The notes beneath the pieces were generated by a model, which worked only from the letters and a program-made list of their open reading frames with translations, was not told where the DNA came from and did no database searches. The position numbers and the translations under genes are program-made. From Mucidula mucida (lineage: Eukaryota > Basidiomycota > Agaricomycetes > Agaricales > Physalacriaceae): a DNA stretch of 16,490 nucleotides. The stretch is from the NCBI GenBank assembly GCA_015501055.1, contig JADNYV010000752.1, positions 1 through 16,490 on the forward strand. Direction: 5' to 3'. Shown one piece after another: positions 8,822-16,490 of this stretch (the first letter of the stretch is position 1; each line of letters begins with the position of its first letter).

Positions 8822-9532
8822 TTAAAACTGAACTAATTTGATGAGATTGAACAAATATGAAATTGAATGAGAGATACGCACTTTTGAACCGGCGAGGATA
8901 GCCGCCGCTTTCCACAGATCAAAGTTTGTGCGCCAAGGCTGAATCGAAGGTCCGGATGGTGTCTTGCACCGGCGGCGGAACGACGTTTCAAGGTATTCTA
9001 AATCCAAGTGGGTAAGAAATGAAGCTCCAGACAGCTCAAGAATAGCGTACTTTTGCCAGATTCCACAAGCCTGCCCTCGGAGGGCACACACGCTGTCCAA
9101 GTCTTCAAGAATTCATGATGGTGTTTTTGACCTGGCACCTTTGAGGGCCGAGGTTGTCGACCTGAAGGTCCAGACGTGTCCAAAGTTGAAACTTGCCCTC
9201 GGTTTTGTGGTGGTTCAAGTCAAAGGCAGAGCTTCCACTTTGGGCGCGGTCGTGATCAATGTCCTTCTCAACGCCCAACCATCATGTCGTTCTGAACGTT
9301 GACCTCTTTGCGCTGTAACGCTCACGAATCTGCCTGTCATCAACTCTACAGGCGTCTTGGACGCAAAATTCGGCCAAGAACTTACCTGGGACGCGTTGAC
9401 CTCCTGACGGCGACTTTGAGCTCTAATGCGACAAACAAGACTGTGACGCACCTCTAAAGACAATCCTAAGCTTTCAGTCTCCGGCTCTGGTGCCGTCTTT
9501 GCTCTAACGGCGCTGCTGGATGCGCCAAACAT
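8822..9532 (-). pseudogene. Possible decayed spliced gene, unrecognised
   Basis: An ATG at 9532 opens a frame (MFGASSSAVRAKTAPEPETE). A strong intron follows, with donor CCCAG/GTAAGTTCTTGG near 9386 and acceptor GATGACAG near 9338. The next exon reads QIRERYSAKRSTFRTT, an in-frame TGA, then WLGVEKDIDHDRAQSGSSAF and more, to a stop near 9110. Another frame further on (9060-8880) reads LTHLDLEYLETSFRRR and PWRTNFDLWKAAAI and ends at a GTGCGT donor near 8880. The protein-like composition with stops and frame changes suggests a broken gene. I do not recognise the family. Confidence 0.22.
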
Positions 9533-9566
9533 GAAATGGTGAGCTTTCTAGATCATTTAACTGTGG

Positions 9567-9634
9567 GCGTACTGTTCCTTCGGACGTCCATTCCAAATTA
9601 TCTGAGCGTACTGTTCCTTCGACGTCCATTCCAA
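9567..9634. repeat. Pair of 30/29-bp direct repeats
   Basis: GCGTACTGTTCCTTCG(G)ACGTCC then ATTCCAA occurs at 9567-9596 and again at 9606-9634, with a 9-bp spacer and one base missing in the second copy. It lies just upstream of the ATG at 9644. Confidence 0.9.
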
Positions 9635-9643
9635 GTCTTGAAA

Positions 9644-10087
9644 ATGGCGGTCATGTCCGGGACTGGCTGGAGAGCTGTAGTGAAGTTCTGGGAGGCGATT
9701 GAGGGTAGGAAGACTGTACTTGTGACACTATTTTGGAACCAATTCTGCGGCGCGGTAAGAAATTTTTACCCTCTTCCGATCATTAATCTCTGAGGCATTT
9801 TCTGCAGCACTCTGACTAAACGTGTACGCCGCTTTTGTAGTTTTCCAAGGCAATAATACCGCTTTTTTTTGATGATCTGCGGTTGGATTTCCGGGCATCT
9901 AGACACCAGAAACGAGTACATGGATCTAACTGTCTTTTTCGCCGTCTCTCCGTTCCCCGAGTAAGTGAGGCACACATAATGTGGGGCCCATATCAACCCT
10001 AGCAAGTTTGAAATATTACGCTGCGACGGAGGCTCGCTCAACGTCTACGTGTTCTTTGACAATGCATATCTGAATCGAGAGCAGTAA
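9644..10087 (+). pseudogene. Spliced coding fragments of an unrecognised protein, frame broken at a T8 run
   Basis: First piece: ATG at 9644 and 37 codons in phase to a GTAAGA donor at 9755, with the segment GWRAVVKFWEAIEGRK. With the acceptor at 9840 (CGCTTTTGTAG) the frame continues as FSKAIIPLFFDDLRLDF across a T8 run (9863-9870) and then becomes less protein-like. A second frame, starting at ATG 9872 right after the run, reads SGHLDTRNEYMDLTVFFAV, is interrupted by a 42-nt intron (9961-10002), then reads KFEILRCDGGSLNVYVFFDN and ends at TAA 10085-10087. The switch of the better frame at the T-run suggests a slippage frameshift. Using the acceptor at 9807 instead gives an early stop. Family unknown. 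Confidence 0.3.
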
Positions 10088-10223
10088 ACCCGCTCTGGCG
10101 AACTGTTTGCTCAAAACGAAGATCTGACCGGCACGATCTGACCGTAATTTCTCTCTTGCTGATCTCGTAATTCGTGTCACCATGGACTCCCGATCGACAA
10201 GCGGAGGAGGATTAGCCGACAGG

Positions 10224-10231
10224 TATATAAA
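10224..10231 (+). promoter_or_regulatory. TATA box
   Basis: TATATAAA lies 98 bp upstream of the ATG at 10329, followed by a pyrimidine-rich leader (TTCTCTTCGTTTCTCC). It is the best core promoter match in the window. Confidence 0.5.
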
Positions 10232-10328
10232 CCTGTCTTCCGTGGTCCTTCTCTTCGTTTCTCCCCACCAGGTCGTCTTGCCGCTTGTGCTCTCTCTACT
10301 TGGTCTCGCGCCCGTCTTTGACTTTAAG

Positions 10329-10664
10329 ATGTCTCCCATTCCGGATGTCAACATGGAGGTGACCTCTGGTAAGTTGCTTGTATTGTCCTGACTGCCCCAC
10401 ACTGGTCTCATTCCATAGTTCCGCGAGTTCTCCACATATGGACCGTCTTGTCAGCGAAGGAATGGATTCGGTCTGCCATAATCGGTTCTGAAGACTTCCT
10501 CCGGTACGTCGTGACTGTTCTGCTCTTCCATGTAGACCGAACTGATGTCTGATGACAGACTGGACTTGACGTCGTGTCAAGTGTCAAGAGGCGCCCTTCC
10601 CTTCTTCCACGCTGTGCGCGCAAATTGGAACATGTGTTGCCTGCTAGTGATTGGGCTCCTCTGA
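10329..10664 (+). CDS. Small three-exon hypothetical protein (76 aa)
   Basis: Exon 1 is 10329-10368 (MSPIPDVNMEVTS), intron 1 is 10369-10418 (GTAAGT, CTGAC, CATAG), exon 2 is 10419-10503 (includes VLHIWTVLSAKEWIRSAI), intron 2 is 10504-10558 (GTACGT to GACAG) and exon 3 is 10559-10664, ending in TGA. Joined length is 231 nt, an exact multiple of three. A third good intron (10684-10731, GTAAAT, CTAAC, GGCAG) follows. Exon 3 read in another frame is open through that intron and far beyond, to about 10982, so the annotated stop may reflect a one-base frameshift in a longer gene. The start was chosen because a TATA box and pyrimidine-rich leader precede it. No family is recognised. Confidence 0.4.
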
Positions 10665-11125
10665 ACTTGGGGACTACACTTTGGTAAATTCCTTTCTTTG
10701 ATGCTGGTTACTTGGACTAACACGCTGGCAGTCCTTACCCGGGTCCGCTAAGTTCAAGATCGATTTCTCTGCGCCACACATGGACAGATAGGCGTCGACA
10801 TCCCTATTCTACCCGGGTCCGTTCGCGACGCCAGAGGTCCGCTAGGTTTAGCCTCTGTCAATTAGTCTGTGCCACATTTCACAGCCATTTCCGTGCTGCC
10901 AGCTCCCCGACGCTGCACTGCCACCTCAAGTTGAGGTGGCCTCTTTTTTTTGTAGTCGAGTTTGTAGTAGATAGACACTGAATTATGAATGCGCTTCACC
11001 ATCACGTGACCGAAAAATGAAAAACTTGTATTCATTTTGCTCAGGGACGCCCATAAAAGGAGTTTTATCCCTTTCCTCTTGCCTTACAAGGAGTATCTCC
11101 CCTGCAGAAGAATGTTGGCCGAGGA
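10665..11125. other. Downstream stretch: possible 3-prime exon, then intergenic DNA
   Basis: Includes the intron-like 10684-10731, and a short internal duplication with TACCCGGGTCCG at about 10737 and 10808. One frame stays open but is arginine/serine-rich and unconvincing. The hairpin with T-run at 10920-10951 follows. Near 11052 a CATAAAAGG element could be a TATA box for something to the right. No RNA gene was recognised. Confidence 0.35.
10920..10951 (+). terminator. Hairpin followed by eight T residues
   Basis: GCCACCTCA-AGT-TGAGGTGGC (10920-10940) forms a perfect 9-bp stem with a 3-nt loop, followed after CTC by T8 (10944-10951). In form it equals an intrinsic terminator, and the T-run would also suit RNA polymerase III termination. 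Neither is expected for an ordinary fungal mRNA gene, so the role is open. Confidence 0.4.
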
Positions 11126-11160
11126 GTGCCGCGAAGACACCAAGACACCCTCAAGAACCA

Positions 11161-11241
11161 CGAAGAGACCAGCACGAAGAGACCACACGAAGAGACCACA
11201 CGAAGAGACCACACGAAGAGACCACACGAAGAGACCACACA
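11161..11241. repeat. 13-bp minisatellite, six copies
   Basis: The unit CGAAGAGACCACA starts at 11161, 11175, 11188, 11201, 11214 and 11227: one 14-bp step and then exact 13-bp steps. Because 13 is not a multiple of three, any reading frame through it changes phase each unit, which argues against a protein repeat. Confidence 0.95.
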
Positions 11242-11289
11242 CTGTGTAGAGGACACCACAAAGACACCACACACTGTGAAGAGGACACC
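11234..11289. repeat. Two-copy 24-bp repeat next to the minisatellite
   Basis: ACCACACACTGTG(T/A)AGAGG followed by ACACC occurs at 11234-11257 and 11266-11289 with one difference. It continues the same GA/CA-rich composition as the 13-bp array. Confidence 0.85.
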
Positions 11290-11650
11290 CTCTTCCCCCA
11301 AGACGTCGCCGATCAACACAGCCACACGCACAGGCTTCTTTCCTTCCCACCACCATCCCGGGAAGACGCGCCCCGAGGATGACACCATCCGCGTCGCGCA
11401 GCCACTAGGCGAATCCCCTCATCGACATAATCCGCAACGTATGTCACGGCTATGGACAACAGTGGCGGACATTACCAGGGCGCAAGTAGTCGAAGGAGGG
11501 CGCGGGGCAGCACATCATGGTCATGTTCATACTGATTGAGGAGGAGCGGTCGTGGAGGCTTAGCCGTGCGCTGTACGTTCCACATATAGATTCCATCTCA
11601 TACGTCACTTGCCTTTTCTCGGCCACCAGAATTGAAGGCGTTTCGATTTG

Positions 11651-11966
11651 ATGCTGTTGCTGTACCACGTCGCCAGAAACTCCCGTGGTTCCCTGCCCGT
11701 CTATTCCGACGTGCGCAACGCGGGCTCGCGCTATCTCGTTTACATCCGAAACGTCGACGGCAATGTTGCGGTGGGCCCGCCCATTCATTTTCCCCTCCTT
11801 ACATGAATTAAAATGGCTCCGCTAGGACCTGGTTAATGACCTGACAACCACCCTCTTTCCCGAATCCTCAGCAAAAATTAGCACAGTGCGCAATAGACAT
11901 GTGGTCATTCAGGGCGGACGCTGCAAGGATAGCGTTATGGAGTGGCTCGCGAGCAAGGGCTTCTGA
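11651..11966 (+). CDS. Mitochondrial large ribosomal subunit protein mL49 (IMG2 family), N-terminus missing or broken
   Basis: mL49 is a component of the mitochondrial ribosome large subunit. Exon 1 (11651-11770) contains YHVARNSRGSLPVYSDVR and YLVYIRNVDGNVA. Intron 11771-11825 (GTGGGC to GCTAG) is phase 0. Exon 2 (11826-11966) contains DLVNDLTTTLFP and ends RHVVIQGG...EWLASKGF and TGA. The Y-V-R---LPVY core, the charged middle and the terminal WL--KGF are typical of the family, and the C-terminus is complete. Only 86 aa can be read from the first in-frame ATG (11651), shorter than usual, and no mitochondrial targeting sequence is visible. Upstream in frame is a TGA (11633-11635). The alternative frame just upstream reads KAFRFDAVAVP, which would fit directly before YHV, hinting at a small deletion at about 11660. 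A donor-like GTACGTTCC (11573) and acceptor CACCAG (11629) bracket a possible earlier intron. Confidence 0.75.
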
Positions 11967-12218
11967 CACGTTGGAGCCGTATCGTGGGGACCCCATGTAC
12001 GCCTCGATGACTGCGGTTCTTTCACCGTTTCCATGCGAGCCTTCTCCACTCGGTTTGTGAATGCGAGATTTTCGACAGGTGAGCGTGATGACCGAACGCC
12101 CAGTGTTATCTAACCATCTTTCCAGTTTACAACCTGTTACTACTACTTTTGTTATCTTTGCCTTACAATCAATCTCTCTTTTGAAACATAGTGTTCAACC
12201 GACGGAGCTTAACTTTAG
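11967..12218. other. Downstream of mL49, no gene seen
   Basis: Probable 3-prime flank of mL49. A clean plus-strand intron-like segment (GTGAGCG at about 12077, CTAAC, CTTTCCAG ending near 12125) is present, but neither side carries a credible frame. Confidence 0.35.
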
Positions 12219-12494
12219 CTATAGTTCCTCGTGATTCTTGGAACCAACGCAGGTTCGAAGTGTCAGCGCCACCAACATCCACCGCGCTTTGTCCAGCCCG
12301 ACGGTCTTATTCTCGGTTTCGAGCCCGCCGCTAACCCCGATCTGGGGGGAAACAACTATCGTCTTGGATTCTGATATGTATTGGCGCCGTGCATTTCCTT
12401 GGCTGTCCACATACGCGTCACAGAGTCGGACGGATACCTTTCCTCTTATTACGATATCCAACGGCGAGTCCGAGATCGAATTCGTGTGTCTTGA
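12219..12494 (-). pseudogene. Fragment of an unrecognised minus-strand gene (weakly arrestin-like)
   Basis: One minus-strand frame from about 12494 to the stop at 12219 reads SPLDIVIRGKVSVRLCDAYV and then SQGNARRQYISESKTIVVSP, a strand-turn-strand pattern that loosely recalls arrestin-like N-terminal domains of fungi. Immediately upstream a different frame reads RNSAVRIRLCE and stops, so a frameshift is likely. Upstream sequence ends at the junction with the duplicated segment (12708), so the gene may have been cut there. The plus strand of the same stretch is also open for 172 codons; I prefer the minus strand on composition, weakly. Confidence 0.22.
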
Positions 12495-13026
12495 CTCTTA
12501 TTCGCATAAACGTATGCGTACCGCGCTGTTTCTCAGCGCGCCTAATCCAAGTGTCTCAGTTAGGCGCTCATCCCCACTTTCATTTCTGATACGAACAATG
12601 ATTAAGAGAAGGATCCTCAACCGCGTTACCGTCTCTATTGCGATCGCTATGGCGGTGCCTTTTGTGTGGTATCGATTCCGCGCTGGTTTGGTTTCAGAGA
12701 AGGTTCTCCTACCGGTTAGTGGAAGAATGCTCCTGAAATGCGCGAAGAGAAGATAAAGTTCCCTGACATGTACTGCTGCATAGCTATCAACAGAATACAT
12801 CGGTAGTGGTGAGAATAAGACGGCATAGAACAGCCCGAGCTGTGTAGCTGCGCTGCGTACCCGCACTGCCGAAAATCCATTCTTCCGTCGACAGTGTTGA
12901 TCTGCAGTGCACACGGCGATTGGATAGATAGATTGATAGATTTTAACCTGCATCTAGCCCTTACAGCACACAGCACGTTCCGTACTACACTGCTACACAT
13001 GCTACGGTACCGAAGCCACCTTCTCC

Positions 13027-14061
13027 CTAATTGATCTGGATTAGTTCCATCACCATATGCCACCATTCTATGGGCGTCGTCGCCCGCCCCTTCAACGTTC
13101 AACGCTGGGTAGAAACTCCATAATTAGCCTGACGATGCGAATAAAGCAGAAAGGTACAATCCTTGTTTCTATACAGGATTGCGATCTTTGAACGGTGGTG
13201 AACATGTCCTCAACTGCCTCCAACAGTGCTAAGCTCGCTGATCCTACATCAATTGCAATTTCTGGAGATGGTTTGCTATGCGCGCCTTGTAAACTGTCAC
13301 CGCCTTTGCAGGCCGCAGATTCTGTAAGTGCAGCGCCACATTGGCAATTTGCCTTTGTAGCGTACATCCTGGCAAAAAGTCCTCCCTTCCTTGAGGTCAA
13401 AGTGGTGCCCAGATGCTTAGGTTCGTCAACCCATTCAATTGACTTCCCTTGGAAATTCAAGGTCGAACGAACATCGGGAATCACACCGAACACCATCGCC
13501 TGTCGTGCCTCATCAGTAATTGTGCACAAACAGACCACATCACCCAGCACATCTTTGTTTTCGGTACATCGACCATAAAACCTTTACGACTCGCATAGTT
13601 GCCATATTCGTCCAGGTGCGCGACAATAACATTGGGCCCGGACCACATCGCCCCCTCGGCAGCATGCAGAAGGTGATTTATGACTGTTCCCGCCATAACG
13701 GTGTCTTCCCCATGAGGGGAGATGCACAGGTCAGACGAGACAAAGATCCATAACGTTGGAGAGGACGTGTCACCAGTGAGAAGCCAGTCGTTGTGGCAAA
13801 CGGTGCAGCCCCCAGCCGCACGACGTAGCTCATAGAGCCATATAACATGCGTAACCAGTCAAAGATTGGCCCACCAGCGCCCTTTCTATACAGCATGCAC
13901 CACATTATACCATGATTCGTCCACGAAAAACCGTTCGTGAGATCTGGAAAGAACATACAGGGTCTTGTTCTTGGCCGTAGCCAGTTGGATAGCACGTTGC
14001 AAAATCCACGGGCGTTATCACCTTTTTGAAGGCCATTCGGTACAACACCAAGGTCAGTCAT
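13027..14061 (-). mobile_element. Non-LTR retrotransposon (LINE-like) reverse transcriptase relic, copy 2
   Basis: Reading right to left: FFPDLTNGFSWTNHGIMW (RT motif A with its Asp) and IFDWLRMLYGSMSYVV at about 13960-13830; after a frame change, LLTGDTSSPTLW (motif B) at about 13800-13760; then INHLLHAAEGAMW at about 13690-13640, where the catalytic A/Y-D-D of motif C would be expected but AAEG stands instead; then YGNYASRKGFMVDVPKTKM; then a C-terminal stretch with LNFQGKSIEWVDEPKHLG and SLALLEAVE. At least three frame changes and the lost catalytic pair show it is inactive. The endonuclease domain and 5-prime part are absent. The order of motifs matches Agaricomycete non-LTR RTs as I know them. 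Confidence 0.82.
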
Positions 14062-14289
14062 CCATTGCTGACCACAGAAGCGCCATCAAAACCGCTTCAC
14101 CCGACCAAGCTACTGGTTGTCAGCTGTCACTTTGCGAGGAAATCATACCCCCGGAACAAGAAGCACGAAGTAGCTGCACGGTTACGTTGGGACAAGAATC
14201 ATCATCACACTTACAGCGACGGGCTTTGCGGTCAGATTCCATGATAGATATTTCAAAGCAGTTGCACTCTGGTTTTCGCAAATACACTT

Positions 14290-16160
14290 CTACTGCGTGC
14301 GCTGGGCGTCATAGTGCAGTACGGTATGAAGAAGGACCTGAGCTCCCGTGGCACTGATGGACAACAAATTCATAAGCAGACCCACCCGAACTACTATGCA
14401 ATCGCTTACCATTCCGCGGGCGACGTATATTCCTTTGGGTTGCGAGATGCCATCTTTTGATGGGACAAAAATCATCGACGTCGGGCACACCGCAGAGTCG
14501 AGCAGCTATCAAACGATATGAGAGATATGCGACAGCGCTAGCGAATTGAACTACACCTGTCATGCCCCGCGCCAGAATACATATCATCACAGCATCTTGG
14601 CCGACAGTGGCTAACGCCGCTGCTCTAACCGATTCGATACAAGCAGGAGCAAATGTCACCTTGGGAGATACGAAATCCGTCGTCCATTTCAGCTGGCAGC
14701 CCTAGATCGCAATGGTCAAAATGTGTGTCAGGTTTACTTACTCTCTTCATACCTTCTCGCTTTCTTCTCTGGCAAGCCTCTCTGCCTCAATTTTGATATC
14801 CTTCTCCAATGCGTCCAGCACCTCATCACTCGGATGCCGAACATCCACGGTCATCCGCACATTCGATGGAAACACATTCACACTACCCGGTTGTAGCGTA
14901 AGAATACCCTGGTAGACTATTTCAGTAACATCAATGGACAGGAATAAACCCTCTATACCGTCGAAGCTAACCCGTTGTGCTTTTTGGCCAAAGCGTTGTT
15001 CGCGATCATGATCCTGGCGGCAAGGAGTAACGCATCAGAACGCGCGTAGAATGGGGTGGTCCCAGTATGGGCAGCGGATCCTTCGATATCGAGCGTGAAC
15101 CATTTATAGGCCTGCCCACCCTGTACAACGCCGACTTTCACGTTTTGCTCTTCCAGCATGGGACCTTGTTCTATTCACGAAATGAGTATTGCCGCATGCA
15201 AGCAGATTGGGAACTGACCAATGTGTAACTCGAAATGAGCAGCCAAAGGGTTGATCTTGTACTGCACTCCAGGTCACCCAAGAAATCTATCCTCTCGAGT
15301 TCAGACTTCATGTTAGTTTCGGATTGGCGACATCTTGGAGTCCATCCGCTCTCCAGCGGGGAGAGACCAGCCCAGATGTGTGACGCGATAAGCGACTTTG
15401 GGAAGCGGGCCCCCTCTTCACTAGAAGCAAAATGAAATGCGCAGGCTAACAACGGAGTGAGAAGAACGCACTTGGTCCAGTTAACAACGGCAACAGGATA
15501 CTGCGTCTCAATGTTATTCTCATCAAGCGTTCTCATGGCTTCAACCGCAGCCATAACCCAATATACCATCATACCTTCCACCCGTGGGTTGCGTGTCGAG
15601 GTGCGATCCCATGGCGGTGGGCGGCGCTACATTGCTATTCGTAAGTGATCGGGATACATGAAATCGAACACACCAGAAGCGTTTTTGCCGCCCCGCGTCG
15701 GATATGTTACCCATCTGATCCACAACAACCTTGCACTTGAGGCGTGTCATCTCGGCGACAAACCAGCGCCTGACTTGCGCATCAGCGTCGTCCAGTGGTA
15801 GCCGTGCCATCCCGGTATCCATAGGGCCACTAGTAGATAGACTCAGTCTTCAGACTGTTCAACTTATCGTGTAGAGTAGGTCAGAAACGGTGCGCATTCC
15901 CAAATTCGCACGTTTCGTGAAGTGTAGCGTCGGCATTGATCGAGAGATCTGCTCATGGTTGTCTTCCCAGCCTCGCTTTGTTCGCACTGACTCGGAAAGT
16001 TGGTTCTTTCTCAACTCAAGTCTTGACCTGTATTTTATTCTCGAGTCCATTCGCAAGACTTGTTCAACTTGGTATAGCCTTACAGTTCGGCGGCGGTTCC
16101 ATCTTGAGGCTCGGGTCTGTGGCGCATTGGAAATAGTCTGCAAAGAAAAGGTCAGTTCAA
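14290..16160 (-). pseudogene. M20-family amidase (hydantoinase/carbamoylase type) pseudogene, copy 2
   Basis: Same gene as at 1647-3540 with the same exon order, from about 16130 down to the TAG at 14292-14290. It is intact where copy 1 is broken (NISDAGRQ near 15700 and EEGARFPKS near 15410) but has its own lesions: 2 bp missing near 15555-15560 (after DGILG), 2 bp near 15338-15342, 1 bp near 15310, 1 bp near 15260 (before YKINPLAAHF), 2 bp near 14440 and 1 bp near 14495. Metal-site motifs (GSHLDTQPTGG, EEG, HFELHI/EQGP, SGAGHD) are still readable. The 39-nt intron (around 15670) is a multiple of three without a stop, so its retention would not break the frame. Substitutions between copies are few relative to indels. 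Confidence 0.88.
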
Positions 16161-16490
16161 GGACAAGAAGCCGACTAACGACTCACCAGGAGATTAGTAT
16201 TCAAGACGCGCCTTAGACAAAGAAGGGACAGCGAGTACAAGCATAGCTAAGGTCGGTCTACTAAACTTGCCTCGATCTTGATAAATAGTTAGTCCCAATA
16301 ACACTCGGACTGGGTCAATAACCCACCAAAACATCAACCGCCCATCAGAGGTGCTATCATCCGTCACCTCTCAAGCACGCAAGTGGCCCTCCCCCCTACG
16401 GTATGGGCGGCGACACCTTTCACCTCCCTTGGGCGGCGATGCGTCTTCGAGGGAGACACTCCCCCCCGGAAGACACACTCTGAAGAAGAC

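Larger units (their letters stand above)
12708..16490. repeat. Large segmental repeat, copy 2 (runs off the window)
   Basis: Direct copy of 585-3864. It starts at CCTACCGGTTAGTGG with no 110-bp repeat in front. It is about 500 bp longer over the shared part because it carries more of the retroelement (about 13370-14085) where copy 1 has unrelated sequence. The right end is beyond 16490. Confidence 0.95.

Noticed and set aside
9766..10041. Minus-strand 91-codon ORF
   Set aside because: Antisense to the plus-strand spliced fragment at 9872-10087, which has a better intron and stop structure.
11161..11241. CRISPR array
   Set aside because: The 13-bp units are directly adjacent, without spacers, and the genome is eukaryotic.
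11126..11539. Plus-strand ORF rich in Thr, Arg, His and Glu through the minisatellite
   Set aside because: The 13-bp unit shifts phase each copy and the composition follows the repeat; no start context or family signal.
11450..11788. Minus-strand 112-codon ORF starting ATG at 11788
   Set aside because: It lies opposite the mL49 exon on the plus strand, whose spliced product is clearly recognisable; the antisense frame is a shadow.
12238..12756. Plus-strand 172-codon ORF crossing into the duplicated segment
   Set aside because: It ends inside repeat sequence and overlaps a better-looking minus-strand frame. Kept only as an alternative, not annotated.

Overview
The window looks like accessory DNA from a filamentous basidiomycete, probably an Agaricomycete. 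The evidence is very short introns (about 39-61 nt) with GTRNGY donors and CTNAC-like branch points, relics of a fungal non-LTR retrotransposon, and coding regions that only make sense after splicing. Nothing suggests a prokaryote. The organism is inferred from gene structure and family resemblance; no search was run.

Layout. Positions 1-584 hold two copies of a 110-bp direct repeat around a 364-bp spacer. From 585 to at least 3864 runs a segment that recurs as a direct copy from 12708 to the window end (16490). Each copy carries, on the minus strand, a decayed reverse transcriptase fragment and a nearly full-length but frameshifted multi-exon gene for an M20-family amidase (hydantoinase/carbamoylase type). 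The two amidase copies are broken at different positions. The segment copies are a mosaic: 270 bp identical, then a clearly diverged retroelement part with non-homologous filler, then a nearly identical amidase part that differs mostly by 1-2 bp indels. This may be a real duplication, or two haplotypes of a dikaryon joined by the assembler.

The single-copy middle (about 4000-12707) contains: a minus-strand series of at least eight well-formed introns (about 4040-6020) whose joined exons keep no long reading frame; several unrecognised, possibly decayed exons (6461-6661, 8822-9532, 9644-10087); a perfect-looking 24-bp stem hairpin at 8269-8330; a TATA-led three-exon small gene at 10224-10664, with a hairpin followed by T8 about 260 bp downstream; a 13-bp minisatellite at 11161-11240; and a spliced gene for mitochondrial ribosomal protein mL49 at 11651-11966, which appears to lack its normal N-terminus. 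A minus-strand gene fragment at 12219-12494 lies just outside the second duplicate copy.

No operon-like or pathway logic links these genes. The window reads as a repeat-rich region with one recognisable housekeeping gene (mL49), one recognisable metabolic gene family (M20 amidase, broken twice) and retroelement debris.
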